DNA from: Streptomyces sp. NBC_01497
GTDB taxonomy: Bacteria > Actinomycetota > Actinomycetes > Streptomycetales > Streptomycetaceae
DNA: 64,000 nt
NCBI RefSeq assembly: GCF_036250695.1
Contig: NZ_CP109428.1
Span: 124,001-188,000, forward strand
Direction: 5' to 3'
Position numbers and translations under genes: made by a program. Positions 56,275 to 64,000 of the stretch are shown in pieces. Every line of letters begins with the position of its first letter. Position 1 is the stretch's first letter. The notes under the pieces are model-generated. The model was not told the DNA's origin. It was given only the letters and a program-made list of their open reading frames with translations, and made no database searches.

Positions 56275-57492
56275 CTACCAGGAAACGGGTAGGCTGCCGA
56301 CCCCGTAGATCGCCGATGAACGTCGAAAAGGAACCTTCTCAAGAGGTACATCGAGACGGAGTCCCGGAAATCGCCTGAGGAGTGCAGGGAAGGCGATCTG
56401 CATTTCCATTCGGGCGAGTGGTGCCCCTATGCAGTAGTGGATTCCATAGCCAAAGGCGAGATGTGTCCTGATCCCGCGCGCAGGGTCGAAGCGGTCACCA
56501 TTTGGGCTGAGCGCTTCGTCGTGGTTTGCTGAAGGAAGAGAGCACAACAGCCGCTCCCCCCGCCTAATGCTTTGGCCGGCGAGGACTGTGTCGGTCCGGG
56601 CCACACGCGGAACGCCAGTCTGCACCACGGACAGGTAACGCAGCATCTCCTCGATGATGTCACCGGTTCCCTCATCGGCCCGCATTGCAGCTGCGTGTTC
56701 GGGATTTAGAAGAAGCAGTAGTGTACCGAGCGACAGCATGTTGACGGTTGTCTCGAATCCGCCGAGCAACAGCAGGTCACCGACACCAGCAAGCTCCCGA
56801 TCATCGATCTCACTGCCGTGCTCACGCACAAGCATACCGAGAACGCCTTCGTCAGGGTCGACGCGTAGGCGGGGCACGAGCCGGGTCATGTAGGCCAGCG
56901 AAGCACGAGCTGCTGCCATGCGAGTTGCTCGGTCGCGTGTCCCATCAAAGCGGACGACATTGTGCTCATTGAACTCGGCCCTGTCCTCGTAAGACACGCC
57001 AAGCAACTCGCAGGTCACCATTGCCGGTACAGGTAGAGCGAACGCCTTGACGAAATCCGCTGGCGATCCGGCATGTTCCATTGTTTTGAGGATTCGCTCG
57101 ACGGTCTCCTCAACTTGAGGCCGCAGTGACTCGACACGCCTAGTAGAGAAGGCTGGGGCGATCATGCGACGCAGCCGCCCATGTTCCGGTGGGTCATAGG
57201 TTGTGAGGTCGCCGTGGCGGGCTGGAGCTCCAGTAGCCATAACGTCTACTCGACCCGACGGGTCGGGTAGGGTGCCATCGCTGCCGAACCTCTCTGGGTC
57301 CGAGAGCACCTCGCGGACGTACTCGTACCGGGTGACGATCCAAGCCAGCGCCCCCGTGGGTAGCATCAGCCGCTTCACAGGCTGCTCCGCGCGGAGGGTG
57401 GCGAGCTCGCTCGATAGACCAAAGGCATTTCGTCTAATGTGTGGCGGAACTTCAATGTCTTCTTCGACCGGCACGGACTCTTTGTCAACCAT
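56275..57492 (-). CDS. Cytochrome P450
   Basis: 405 residues of a soluble bacterial class I P450. The I-helix is LLLLGGFETTVNML; ExxR is in EEMLRYLSVVQTGVPR; the meander reads FDPARGIRTHLAFGYGIHYC, with the heme Cys at about residue 354 followed by IGAPLARMEMQIA. The usual HNRDE is SANHDEAL here. The ATG at 57492 is the closest methionine; a TTG nine codons earlier is possible, and neither has a strong ribosome site. It needs ferredoxin and reductase partners from elsewhere. Placed between the prenyltransferase/DUF2332 pair and the exporter, it is a likely tailoring oxidase for the same product. Confidence 0.93.
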   Translation of the reverse strand: MVDKESVPVEEDIEVPPHIRRNAFGLSSELATLRAEQPVKRLMLPTGALAWIVTRYEYVREVLSDPERFGSDGTLPDPSGRVDVMATGAPARHGDLTTYDPPEHGRLRRMIAPAFSTRRVESLRPQVEETVERILKTMEHAGSPADFVKAFALPVPAMVTCELLGVSYEDRAEFNEHNVVRFDGTRDRATRMAAARASLAYMTRLVPRLRVDPDEGVLGMLVREHGSEIDDRELAGVGDLLLLGGFETTVNMLSLGTLLLLLNPEHAAAMRADEGTGDIIEEMLRYLSVVQTGVPRVARTDTVLAGQSIRRGERLLCSLPSANHDEALSPNGDRFDPARGIRTHLAFGYGIHYCIGAPLARMEMQIAFPALLRRFPGLRLDVPLEKVPFRRSSAIYGVGSLPVSW

Positions 57493-57559
57493 TCGCTGAT
57501 GTCGTTTCTCGTTGACCAATCGCCAGGCCAGCCGGGCCGCGGTGCCTAAGTCGCCTCCC

Positions 57560-58385
57560 AGCTCTCTGGGTTCACAGCACCGGGCACGTAGACCGTTTCA
57601 TACATGGCGAGTTGGTCGTCGTCGTGGGCATTGGGAGTGGATGGTGGCGGTGGACCGTTGCAGACGGACTATGCGCGATTACCCGACCGTTGTTGCCACA
57701 GGCGCATGTGCCTTCAGGGCAGTGGAGTGAGGAACATTGATGATGATGCGGTCTTCGAGGCGGTCATCTATGCGTCAGTCAATGGCTGCGCCTGCCGTGT
57801 GTTGCAGCCGCGTTTCGGTGCGTGGTGGTCGACGATGCAATCGTCTGTTCGTCATCAGGTCTCAGGCAGGACTCTGAGGCTGGCTGGACCAGTAGATCCT
57901 CCGGCTCCTGGACGAACGGGGACTGGTCAACCTGTCCTGCGTGGTCCCGGACTTACGGGTTCGAGCCTATGAGGTGAGCATGTCCTGTCCGATGCAGACG
58001 GATTACTCTCACGCGTTGCTTTCTCCGTAGCTAAGCTGATGCTGTCCCATTTCCCCATTTGACACGACGACCACGCGACCGGTTCCAAGCCCAAACGTCC
58101 GCATGCCGACAAGGCGTAGGGTGTCCGCCATCTGCGGCGGCGGGTATGGGGTCGACACATCAGCGTCCGCCATGGCTCGCAAGGGCATCGAGTCCAGTGA
58201 GTGATGAGGACGGGACGTCGACGGCGGGTCATCGAGCGCACCGTACTGTGGCTGACCGGCTCCCGCCGACTCCACAACGGTTGCGGACACCACTCTGGCA
58301 ACTGCCTGGCTTTTCTTGAGCTGGCAACCGCCCTTTGCCGCTACAAACGCTTTCGCAACCCGACCAAGTAGGACACGGTCCAAGT
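57560..58385 (+). pseudogene. Heavily decayed IS5 relic inside the cluster
   Basis: Weak but consistent IS5 traces run from DDDAVFEAVIYASVNGCACR and VLQPRFGAW to VIERTVLWLTGSRRLHNG-like sequence near 58230. The end AGTAGGACACGGTCC is at 58367. Many frame changes. It separates the P450 from the DUF2332 gene and is much older than the other IS5 copies. Confidence 0.65.
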
Positions 58386-58391
58386 CCAGCA

Positions 58392-59348
58392 TTACGAAAA
58401 AACCGTGACCTGTAGCCGCGGCGCTGCTGCCCAGGCGTTTGGTTCGTAACAAATACGGGCCAGCCGCATGTTTCGTGCAGCTGAAGCGAGGATCTCCTCG
58501 ATTGCGGCCTGATCCCCAGTACTTAGGTACCACCAGAAGAGGCTATGCCACACCACTGTGTAAGTTCCGGGTGGGACAGGGAGGGAGAGTTGTTCCTTGA
58601 GCCACTCCACAGCGTTCGCCTTATCAATCTGCACGCCAGAATGGACGGCGAGCGCTATAGCGTCGTCCAGTTCGAGTTGTTCCACATAGCTCTCTTCTGC
58701 AATGAAGGAACGCAAGATCATCGCGTCCTGAAGATTGGAGGCGTCGCGCGGGGAGATGTCACATCCCGCCCGGTGGACAATCTGGATCTCGCCAGGTCGT
58801 GGCCCCATAGCAGTCAAACGTACGGAGGATGAGGTGTCACCCCATTGCCAGCCGCTTCCGAACCACCGGTAGTGGTCGAAGATGAGGTTCAGGCCGGCAC
58901 ATGCACCGATCTCCAACAGTCGCACTTTGGGTGCGGCTAGCATTCCTAGGCCGCGTAGAAGGTAGCCAGCGCGACGAGGTTGGTGCTGTTGAACGGGACG
59001 GTCCATGGCTTCGCGTATTGCATCAGGATGGTCGAGCAGGGTTCGCCGAAAAAGGTGGCGAGTGCGCTCTGAATAAACAGGGTCACCGAGGCGTGCCGTC
59101 AGACTTTTAAGATGTACAGCCAGTTCAGGTGCACGACCGGTAATGGTCAAGAGCCTAACGCCTGCTAGCGCACGTAGATAGTATAGTGGCGTGGCGGAGT
59201 CTGCATGGTTGGCAAGAATTTGAGCGACGGGTCCGAAGGCCTCCAATTCATCGGTGAGCATGGTGAGCATGTCCGCCGACATCGGCGCGGACTGCACCAT
59301 CGATGCAGCCATGGACCTCAGTTCCCGGATACTCTGTTCAGGGATCAC
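58392..59348 (-). CDS. DUF2332 family protein (methyltransferase-like fold suspected)
   Basis: 318 residues. Conserved DUF2332 landmarks are PLYYLRALAGVRLLTITGRA, FRRTLLDHPDAIREAMDRPV, LLEIGACAGLNLIFDHYRWF (144-163), GCDISPRDASNLQDAMILRS and VWHSLFWWYLSTGDQAAIEE. The EIGACAGLNL stretch resembles motif I of SAM-dependent methyltransferases, but the family has no established reaction. The GTG start overlaps the prenyltransferase stop by four bases (GTGA), so the two are translationally coupled. In this context it could modify the prenylated peptide, perhaps by carboxyl methylation; that is conjecture. Confidence 0.85.
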   Translation of the reverse strand: MIPEQSIRELRSMAASMVQSAPMSADMLTMLTDELEAFGPVAQILANHADSATPLYYLRALAGVRLLTITGRAPELAVHLKSLTARLGDPVYSERTRHLFRRTLLDHPDAIREAMDRPVQQHQPRRAGYLLRGLGMLAAPKVRLLEIGACAGLNLIFDHYRWFGSGWQWGDTSSSVRLTAMGPRPGEIQIVHRAGCDISPRDASNLQDAMILRSFIAEESYVEQLELDDAIALAVHSGVQIDKANAVEWLKEQLSLPVPPGTYTVVWHSLFWWYLSTGDQAAIEEILASAARNMRLARICYEPNAWAAAPRLQVTVFS

Positions 59349-60349
59349 ACAGCACCTCTTTCAGCCGTGAGGCGTGCATCCTCTGCGGAAGCGTCAATCA
59401 TCCACTGGATGAGGTCTCGGTGCTCTGAAGGCTTGGCCAGCGCCCCGAGCAGGCCTGATAGTTTCCTACGAATGACATAGATTCGGTCGTTATACGCAAT
59501 GGCCGCGCTTGTTCGAGACAGATGTTCACGAATCTCTCTTCGAGCTACGGTATCCAGCCTCGCTCGGTCGCGCAGCGCCGCGAGAGCATCCGCCTCAGTG
59601 GGGTTAGCCATCTCTACTGCCAGAGCCATCAGCAAGGTCCAGGTGCCATTTTCCAGGTCCCTATCTTCACCAAGGCCATGCGAGGCACGATCATTGGCCA
59701 TCTGACGCAGGATGCCGAAAAGCTTACCGAAGACCCGCCAACCTTCGATCGCTTGGTTGCCGACGCGAGCAAGCATGGCTGTCATCGCAGCGTCTCTGCC
59801 GTACGGAGCGCCGGACTTGCCAGCATAGATCCGCATAGTAGTAGACCAGGTAATCGCGTTCGGACTTGCAGAAACATCGTCGAGTTGACCCTCGGCCGAA
59901 CGGAGCGAACTTGTTACAAACTCACGCGCCCACGCGGCTCGCAGCTTTGCTGGAACGTCTAGATGTTCGATTAGCAATTGAGGAACCAAAGTGAGGCATG
60001 CTGCGCTCGAGATGCTTGCCTGGGCTGATGACAGCCCCACTTGCTCTGGGTCAAAGTCGCCATCGGTAAGATCGTCAAAGCTCTCCGCGCCAGTCCACCA
60101 CAGCCTGGACAGCATTGCCACTGGCAGTGCTGACTGGGGGTCTGCAGTGATCGCTCCAAGCACAGGGAAAGGCAGCAGGCGAAAAGGGCTTTCTGTGCTG
60201 CCGTCGCTGTCGAGTAGCTGCAATATTGCTGCAGACAAAGACGGTCGGTCTCGGGCAAGTAGGGCAAGCTCCGAAGAAAGAGCAGCGGTTACCATCCGGC
60301 GACGCTCCAGCAAGGTCCGGTAATGCTCAGTCACGTCTTTATCGGACAT
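59345..60349 (-). CDS. Polyprenyl-synthetase-fold protein, ComQ-like peptide prenyltransferase candidate
   Basis: 334 residues of the all-helical isoprenoid synthase fold. The first Asp-rich motif is DDLTDGD at 92-98 (WTGAESFDDLTDGD). A KSGAPY segment at 178-183 matches the usual KTG helix of polyprenyl synthases. The second motif is degenerate: FGKLFGILRQMANDRASHG in place of DDxxD, followed by DLENGTWTLLMALAVE, which matches the usual DL..GK.TLP..AL block. Loss of the second DDxxD with ND in its place is reminiscent of ComQ, which prenylates a Trp of the ComX pheromone. The ATG at 60349 is fixed by GAGGAGG 5-11 bases upstream; the longer frame to 60448 adds an unlikely N-terminus. A short peptide gene precedes it. 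Confidence 0.78.
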   Translation of the reverse strand: MSDKDVTEHYRTLLERRRMVTAALSSELALLARDRPSLSAAILQLLDSDGSTESPFRLLPFPVLGAITADPQSALPVAMLSRLWWTGAESFDDLTDGDFDPEQVGLSSAQASISSAACLTLVPQLLIEHLDVPAKLRAAWAREFVTSSLRSAEGQLDDVSASPNAITWSTTMRIYAGKSGAPYGRDAAMTAMLARVGNQAIEGWRVFGKLFGILRQMANDRASHGLGEDRDLENGTWTLLMALAVEMANPTEADALAALRDRARLDTVARREIREHLSRTSAAIAYNDRIYVIRRKLSGLLGALAKPSEHRDLIQWMIDASAEDARLTAERGAV

Positions 60350-60454
60350 ACACGCCTCCTCGGCAACCCCACAACGAGAAATCACAAGCGCAGCGGCGAG
60401 TAGCCTATGAAGGCGAGGAGTTAGACGGAACTCAATTACCTTTGCCACGCTCCC

Positions 60455-60496
60455 ACCTCATCCGATCCCCCTCGAATTGGGAGGATCGGATGAGGT
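60455..60496 (-). terminator. 14-bp-stem hairpin between peptide gene and prenyltransferase
   Basis: ACCTCATCCGATCC (60455-60468) and its exact complement GGATCGGATGAGGT (60483-60496) enclose 14 bases, with a further CCC/GGG pairing. No T-run follows on the minus strand. It lies 35 bp after the peptide stop. Such a structure commonly lets a precursor gene be expressed above its modifying enzymes by partial termination or mRNA protection. Confidence 0.65.
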
Positions 60497-60530
60497 GCTA
60501 CACATGCTCAGCGAAACCGAGCGTGGTCGG

Positions 60531-60668
60531 TCAGCACCAGGTGTTGGACCCGCCGCCATGCTCGTTCGTTACCACGTAGGTGGATTCTTCCTCGGCGCCG
60601 ACAGAACCGGCCTCCCAGCTTCCATCGCCGTCAAGCAGCAGTACAACTTCCTCAATTTCAGCGTTCAT
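60531..60668 (-). CDS. Candidate RiPP precursor peptide (45 aa, C-terminal ...SNTWC)
   Basis: A 45-codon ORF starts at an ATG with AGGAG 5 bases upstream. The peptide starts MNAEIEEVVLLLDGDGSW, is acidic through its middle (a leader-like section rich in Glu and Asp), and ends NEHGGGSNTWC. The Gly-rich stretch and the single Trp-Cys at the very end look like a short core behind a leader. The neighbouring ComQ-like enzyme suggests prenylation of the Trp or of the C-terminal Cys. There is no CaaX box. No signal peptide or lipobox is visible. The small size keeps some doubt, but the ribosome site, the hairpin after it and the adjacent enzymes all support it. Confidence 0.75.
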   Translation of the reverse strand: MNAEIEEVVLLLDGDGSWEAGSVGAEEESTYVVTNEHGGGSNTWC

Positions 60669-60984
60669 GAGTCTCCTAAGTTAAAAGGACCAAATAAATA
60701 CTCACTGAATGAGTTCAGGAGCATCTCGCATCGGCAACTTAGCATCCATTCTTCTTTGTGATCAAGCAACCCAGCATCGTCGCCTGCAAAAAATGATCGC
60801 CTGTTCATAGAAAATAGATATTGAGCCTTTGCCAACTTGCTTGCGGCTGTGAGTCAGTTGGTTCGACACATGAGTGAAGCCCTGGGTGGACGGATTCACG
60901 ACCAAGATCACCTGTACCCACCAGAGGCTTCACGTGCTCGTCCACCCGCGCGGACTGGACGTGTTTAGTCGGTCCCTGCCGTTC
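60669..60984. promoter_or_regulatory. AT-richer region upstream of the peptide gene
   Basis: About 315 bases, locally AT-rich at 60680-60830 (for example AAATAAATACTCACTGAATG), in contrast with the surrounding high GC. It is the expected promoter region of the minus-strand peptide cluster. No regulator gene adjoins it. Precise boxes were not assigned. Confidence 0.45.
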
Positions 60985-61247
60985 CTCGCCTCTCGTCCGC
61001 GCGAACACCGTCGCCGAATCGGAAGCCGCTGGCGTCGATTCCCGGCTGGCCTCAAGCCCTGTTGGTGCTGGCCCATCTGCGCAACTGGGCCGCGTATACC
61101 CAGCTCGCAGACGGTCTCGAGATCGGGACCAGCACGCTCTACCGCCATGTCAGCGAGGCCGTCGACGTCCCGGCCGCTGAAGCGATCGCCGATGCGGCGA
61201 CCGCCCTTACAACCCAACATAGGGTCGGACAGGCCGTCATCACGTGA
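60985..61247 (+). pseudogene. HTH_Tnp_4-type transposase N-terminal fragment
   Basis: LVLAHLRNWAAYTQLADGLE and IGTSTLYRHVSEAVDVPAAE match the helix-turn-helix N-terminus of IS5-type (DDE_Tnp_4) transposases. Only about 80 residues remain. It borders the peptide cluster on its right side. Confidence 0.6.
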
Positions 61248-61332
61248 GCCTCGCGTGTTCGCTAACCTCGATCTTTCGTCACGGTCCGCTGGGCTCTCTC
61301 TCACGGATCGTTTCGGTTGTCCGGGCTGAGCC

Positions 61333-61490
61333 TAAGGGTTGTCCCGTAACTGGTTCGACGTCTTGCGCGCGTCCGGTTCGACCCGATTCGCGGCGATGTC
61401 GTCGAGCCTCGAAACTCAGGCCAGAAGCGGACAACCCGTCCGAGTGACGATGACCGTCCGCCCCTCCAGTGACTTACGGGACAGCCCTTA
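61333..61490. repeat. 158-bp MITE, copy D (diverged)
   Basis: TAAGGGTTGTCCCGTAA and TTACGGGACAGCCCTTA form the best-preserved inverted ends of the family. The length is again 158 bp, but the interior is only distantly related to copies A-C, so it is an older or separate subfamily. Confidence 0.75.
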
Positions 61491-61594
61491 GGCAGTTCGG
61501 AGGCCCGACTGTCGCGTCGGGTGGGCGCCCGGTTCCACTGGCCCGGTGGGGATGGTGCGGCTCGAAGGGGCGGGTTGCTGCTGGTCAGCCGGGG

Positions 61595-62951
61595 TTTAGT
61601 AGGGCTTGGAGCCGTTGCAGGGCCTCGGTGATCACGTCGGTCCAGGGCCAGTGGCCGGCGAGACGGAGGATGCGACGGCGTCCGGTGGTGACGACCTGGC
61701 CGGCGGCGGAGAACAGGCGCAGTCGCAGGCGGCGGGGCTCCTACCGGCGAGCCGCGCCGCTCAGTGCGAGCGTGGGCATCCAGGCGAGCAGGTCAAGGGC
61801 GATCTGGACGATCTCCAGCCAGATCTGGTTCTGCGCCGCGTCGTGCAGGGGGAGGTTGCGCAAGCCGATAGCGCGGGCGTTTCGGATCCGGTCTTCGGCA
61901 AGGGCTCGCTGGCGGTGGCGTAGGCGATCGGCGTTTTGGTGGTGTTGGTGGCGAAGCAGGTCAGGCGCAGTCCGCCGGCGCCTGTGAGGCGCAACTGAGC
62001 TCCAGGGTGCGGCCGTTCCTTGCGCACGATCATCCTCAGACCCTCGGGCCAGCCGTCGAGGACGTCGCCGTCGAGTCCGGCAACCCAGGCGCCGTCGCGG
62101 ATCTCGCCATCGGGTTCGACGGCCGGTGTCCAGGCCGCGGCCGGCATCTTGAGGACGGCCTGGTGGAGGGTGTCGGTGATGGTCATGCGCACCGAGTAGG
62201 ACAGCCACCGGCCGCGCTGGGCGAGCCAGTCGACGAACGCATGAGTGCCGCCGTCGGAGTCGGTGCGGATCAGCGTGTGCCGTCTGCGCCGGTACTTCTT
62301 GGGGAGCTGCGCCAGGGCGAGTTGGGCGGTGGTGATGTGGTCGGCGACGGTGTTGGAGCCTGCGTTGCCGGGCCTGAGCAGACCGGCGGCGGGTTCTCCG
62401 AACCCGCCGCGGCCGTGGTCGACGAACGCCACCAGCGGGTGGTGGCCGTAGGTTTTCTTCCAGGTGGCGGCGGCGTCCTGCCTCTCGGAGTGGGCCAGGA
62501 CGAGGACGCCGTCGATGCCCACGGTCACCTGCCCGCCGGCATCAGGCGCCTCCCGGCCGGTCAACTTCCATCCTCGATTGCGGACTTCGAAGCGGGCCTG
62601 CCGAAGCGCGGTCAGGGACCGCTGCCCGCCCGAGGCGAGGGTGTCGATGAGGCGGGAGACTGTCGGGTCGGAGGCCACCGGACCGAACGCTGCGGGCTCG
62701 GCGCGCAGCATGCCCACATCGGCCAGGCAGTCCCAGCCGAGGGCGACCGCGAGCGCCACGTCCGGCAGGATCTTGCCCGGGTCGTGCACCGCCCGCGGCT
62801 TGCGCCACGGCGCGAGCGCCACCGATATCGCCGTGTCCAGGCCCGACTTACGGACTGTCTCCAACAGCAGCACCGCCCCGGCCTGGGCGACCACACCACG
62901 ACCGCTGCCCTCGACGCTGACATGCGGGTAACACCCGATACGCTTCTTCAC
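61595..62951 (-). pseudogene. IS1380-family transposase, nearly complete, frameshifted near the 3' end
   Basis: From MKKRIGCYPHVSVEGSGRG the frame runs through VGIDGVLVLAHSERQDAAAT, TWKKTYGHHPLVAFVDHGRG and TLIRTDSDGGTHAFVDWLAQ, typical IS1380 DDE-type blocks. Near 61930 an extra base shifts the frame; the proper continuation (DRIRNARAIGLRNLPLHDAA, QNQIWLEIVQIALDLLAW) is in another frame and hits a TAG at 61741. The final part, LRLRLFSAAGQVVTTGRRRI, lies beyond that stop. Confidence 0.8.
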
Positions 62952-63303
62952 CTGGGAAGTGCCTCCGACGGTGGCGGGAGCAAGGGCCTCAACAACCCTT
63001 ACTCTCGCTGGTCAGAGGCACTTTCTGCCGCCCTGATCACCTGCCGGACAGCGCGCTTCATGAAAGCGCGAGGCTAACGAGATCATGACCTATCGCGGCC
63101 CTTGCCATACCCGTCCGTCAGGTCGGTTCGTGACGGGGCGCGGCCCGGCGGCTGGTCGCCTGCTCTGAAGAGCCTCATGAGTCACCCAGCGCCGCTGGCT
63201 ATCGACGTGGACCTTCGGGCTGCCATGCAGGAGCGCGATCTAGTGCCGCATCAGGCAACGTTCGCCTCGTTGTGGGAAAACAGTTGGTAGCTGTCGGCGC
63301 TGC

Positions 63304-63570
63304 GTGGATACCGTCGCGGTGTTCTCCGACGCTGACGCCGCCGCGCCATACGACCTGCTGAACCCGTGGGACCCCCTGCGGTGGCCCAGCGACGGTTTCT
63401 ATGACGAGTTGGTCATGGCTGCGGGCTCGGTCCTGGACGTTGGCTGCGGTACCGGCTCCATGCTGCACCGGGCACGTGAAAACGGTCATACCGGCCCTCT
63501 CGTCGGCCTCGATCCGGACCGTGCCGCACTTGCCCGGGCCCGGCGCCGCACCGATATCGAGTGGGTCTAA
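63304..63570 (+). pseudogene. Class I SAM methyltransferase, truncated
   Basis: 88 residues containing the SAM motif I SVLDVGCGTGSMLHRARENG and the acidic end of strand 2, VGLDPDRAALARARRR. The frame ends where an IS fragment begins (about 63570), so two thirds of the methyltransferase is gone. Confidence 0.75.
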
Positions 63571-63584
63571 GGGCTTGCAGATCA

Positions 63585-64000
63585 TTAACACGTTGTCTTG
63601 ATCATGCTGGGGTCGTTGGTCAGGTATCGAACCCGCGACTGGAGGGCTGTGAGGGCGGAGGGCGGCGTGGCCGCCGGGGAGATGACGATACTGCGCGCCT
63701 TGAGCAGTGTCCTGATCTTCCGCAAGGTGCGGTGCATGGCGGCCCGGCTGCTGTCGAACAGCACCGCAAGGGGTTCTGCGGCCAAGGCGAGCCGCAGGTG
63801 AAGAACGGCCGCCAGGACCTGATCGGGGAAGGAGAGCCGGGGCGGCCGGCCGCGCTTGAGGTCGCCATCGACGGCCAAAGTGTCGATGAGATCGCTCAGT
63901 TGCTGCCGAGACATGCCGGTCAGTACGGGGTCGGACAGCAGAGCACGGTCCCACTCCGGGGCTGGCTTGTGCGGAGCGCGGGGCGCTGGGACGGCAGGGC
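63585..64000 (-). pseudogene. Transposase-associated HTH fragment (runs off right edge)
   Basis: The minus-strand frame enters from the right edge: PAPEWDRALLSDPVLTGMSR, PPRLSFPDQVLAAVLHLRLA and LAVLFDSSRAAMHRTLRKIR. It is the same family as the segments near 8.7 and 12.5 kb. It ends with unrelated residues at 63585, next to the truncated methyltransferase. Confidence 0.5.

Noticed and set aside
60531..60545. CaaX prenylation box at the peptide C-terminus
   Set aside because: The Cys is the last residue, so there is no aaX. Any prenylation must follow another rule.
60477..60761. 94-codon plus-strand ORF opposite the peptide gene
   Set aside because: No ribosome site or family. The minus-strand peptide has a better site and fits the operon.
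1..64000. CRISPR arrays, tRNA or rRNA genes, plasmid partition or replication genes
   Set aside because: Looked for regular direct repeats, CCA-type tRNA ends and Rep/Par motifs. None could be supported by eye.

Overview
The window looks like an accessory region of a Streptomyces or closely related actinomycete: a plasmid, a chromosome arm or an island. The evidence is high-GC coding sequence, GTG and TTG starts, GGAG-type ribosome sites, and typical Streptomyces families (SARP regulator, Lsr2, DUF4331, DUF6510, DUF2332, DrrAB-like exporter, one-component Ser/Thr kinase). Roughly half of the sequence is insertion-sequence debris from at least nine families (IS110 of two groups, IS4, IS5 of several groups, ISAzo13, IS256, IS3, IS630, IS1380, IS200/IS605, and an NF041680-like transposase). 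Many are nested or frameshifted. No tRNA, rRNA or CRISPR array was seen.

Layout. 1-334 is the start of a GDSL/SGNH hydrolase running off the left edge. 2.2-3.0 kb is a lone short-chain dehydrogenase. 3.4-12.7 kb is an IS graveyard that includes one clean IS4 insertion with a 10-bp target duplication inside an ISAzo13 remnant. 13.4-17.9 kb holds a SARP/NB-ARC regulator, an atypical aquaporin and a DUF4331 protein. 19.8-31.4 kb is the main metabolic and stress block: transketolase, RidA, AlkA-type glycosylase, a Cys-motif hypothetical, thioredoxin, then a tight minus-strand operon of FMN glutamate-synthase-like protein, PoxB-like enzyme, CPA2 antiporter and SDR, with a perfect 12-bp palindromic operator 18 bp before its first gene. 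31.9-43.5 kb alternates IS elements with Lsr2, an epoxide-hydrolase-like enzyme and an acyl-CoA-dehydrogenase-fold flavoprotein. 44.3-48.3 kb is a pair: a membrane Ser/Thr kinase and an FHA-domain FAD monooxygenase. 48.3-54.3 kb is more IS debris plus a DUF6510 zinc-ribbon protein.

The most interesting locus is 54.4-60.7 kb, minus strand throughout. A 45-residue ORF ending in ...SNTWC has a strong ribosome site and is followed by a 14-bp-stem hairpin. Next come a ComQ-like polyprenyl-synthetase-fold protein (DDLTDGD first motif, degenerate second motif), a translationally coupled DUF2332 protein, an IS5 relic, a cytochrome P450 and a DrrAB-type ABC exporter. I read it as a candidate prenylated ribosomal peptide (RiPP) cluster: precursor, prenyltransferase, two tailoring enzymes, export. 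This is inference from gene content and motifs. I do not recognise a named product.

Two other patterns cut across the window. A 158-bp MITE family (three full-length copies plus one truncated copy) has ends reading TAAGGGCTGTCCCGTAA. The IS110 copies carry conserved, structured non-coding ends where IS110 bridge RNAs are expected.
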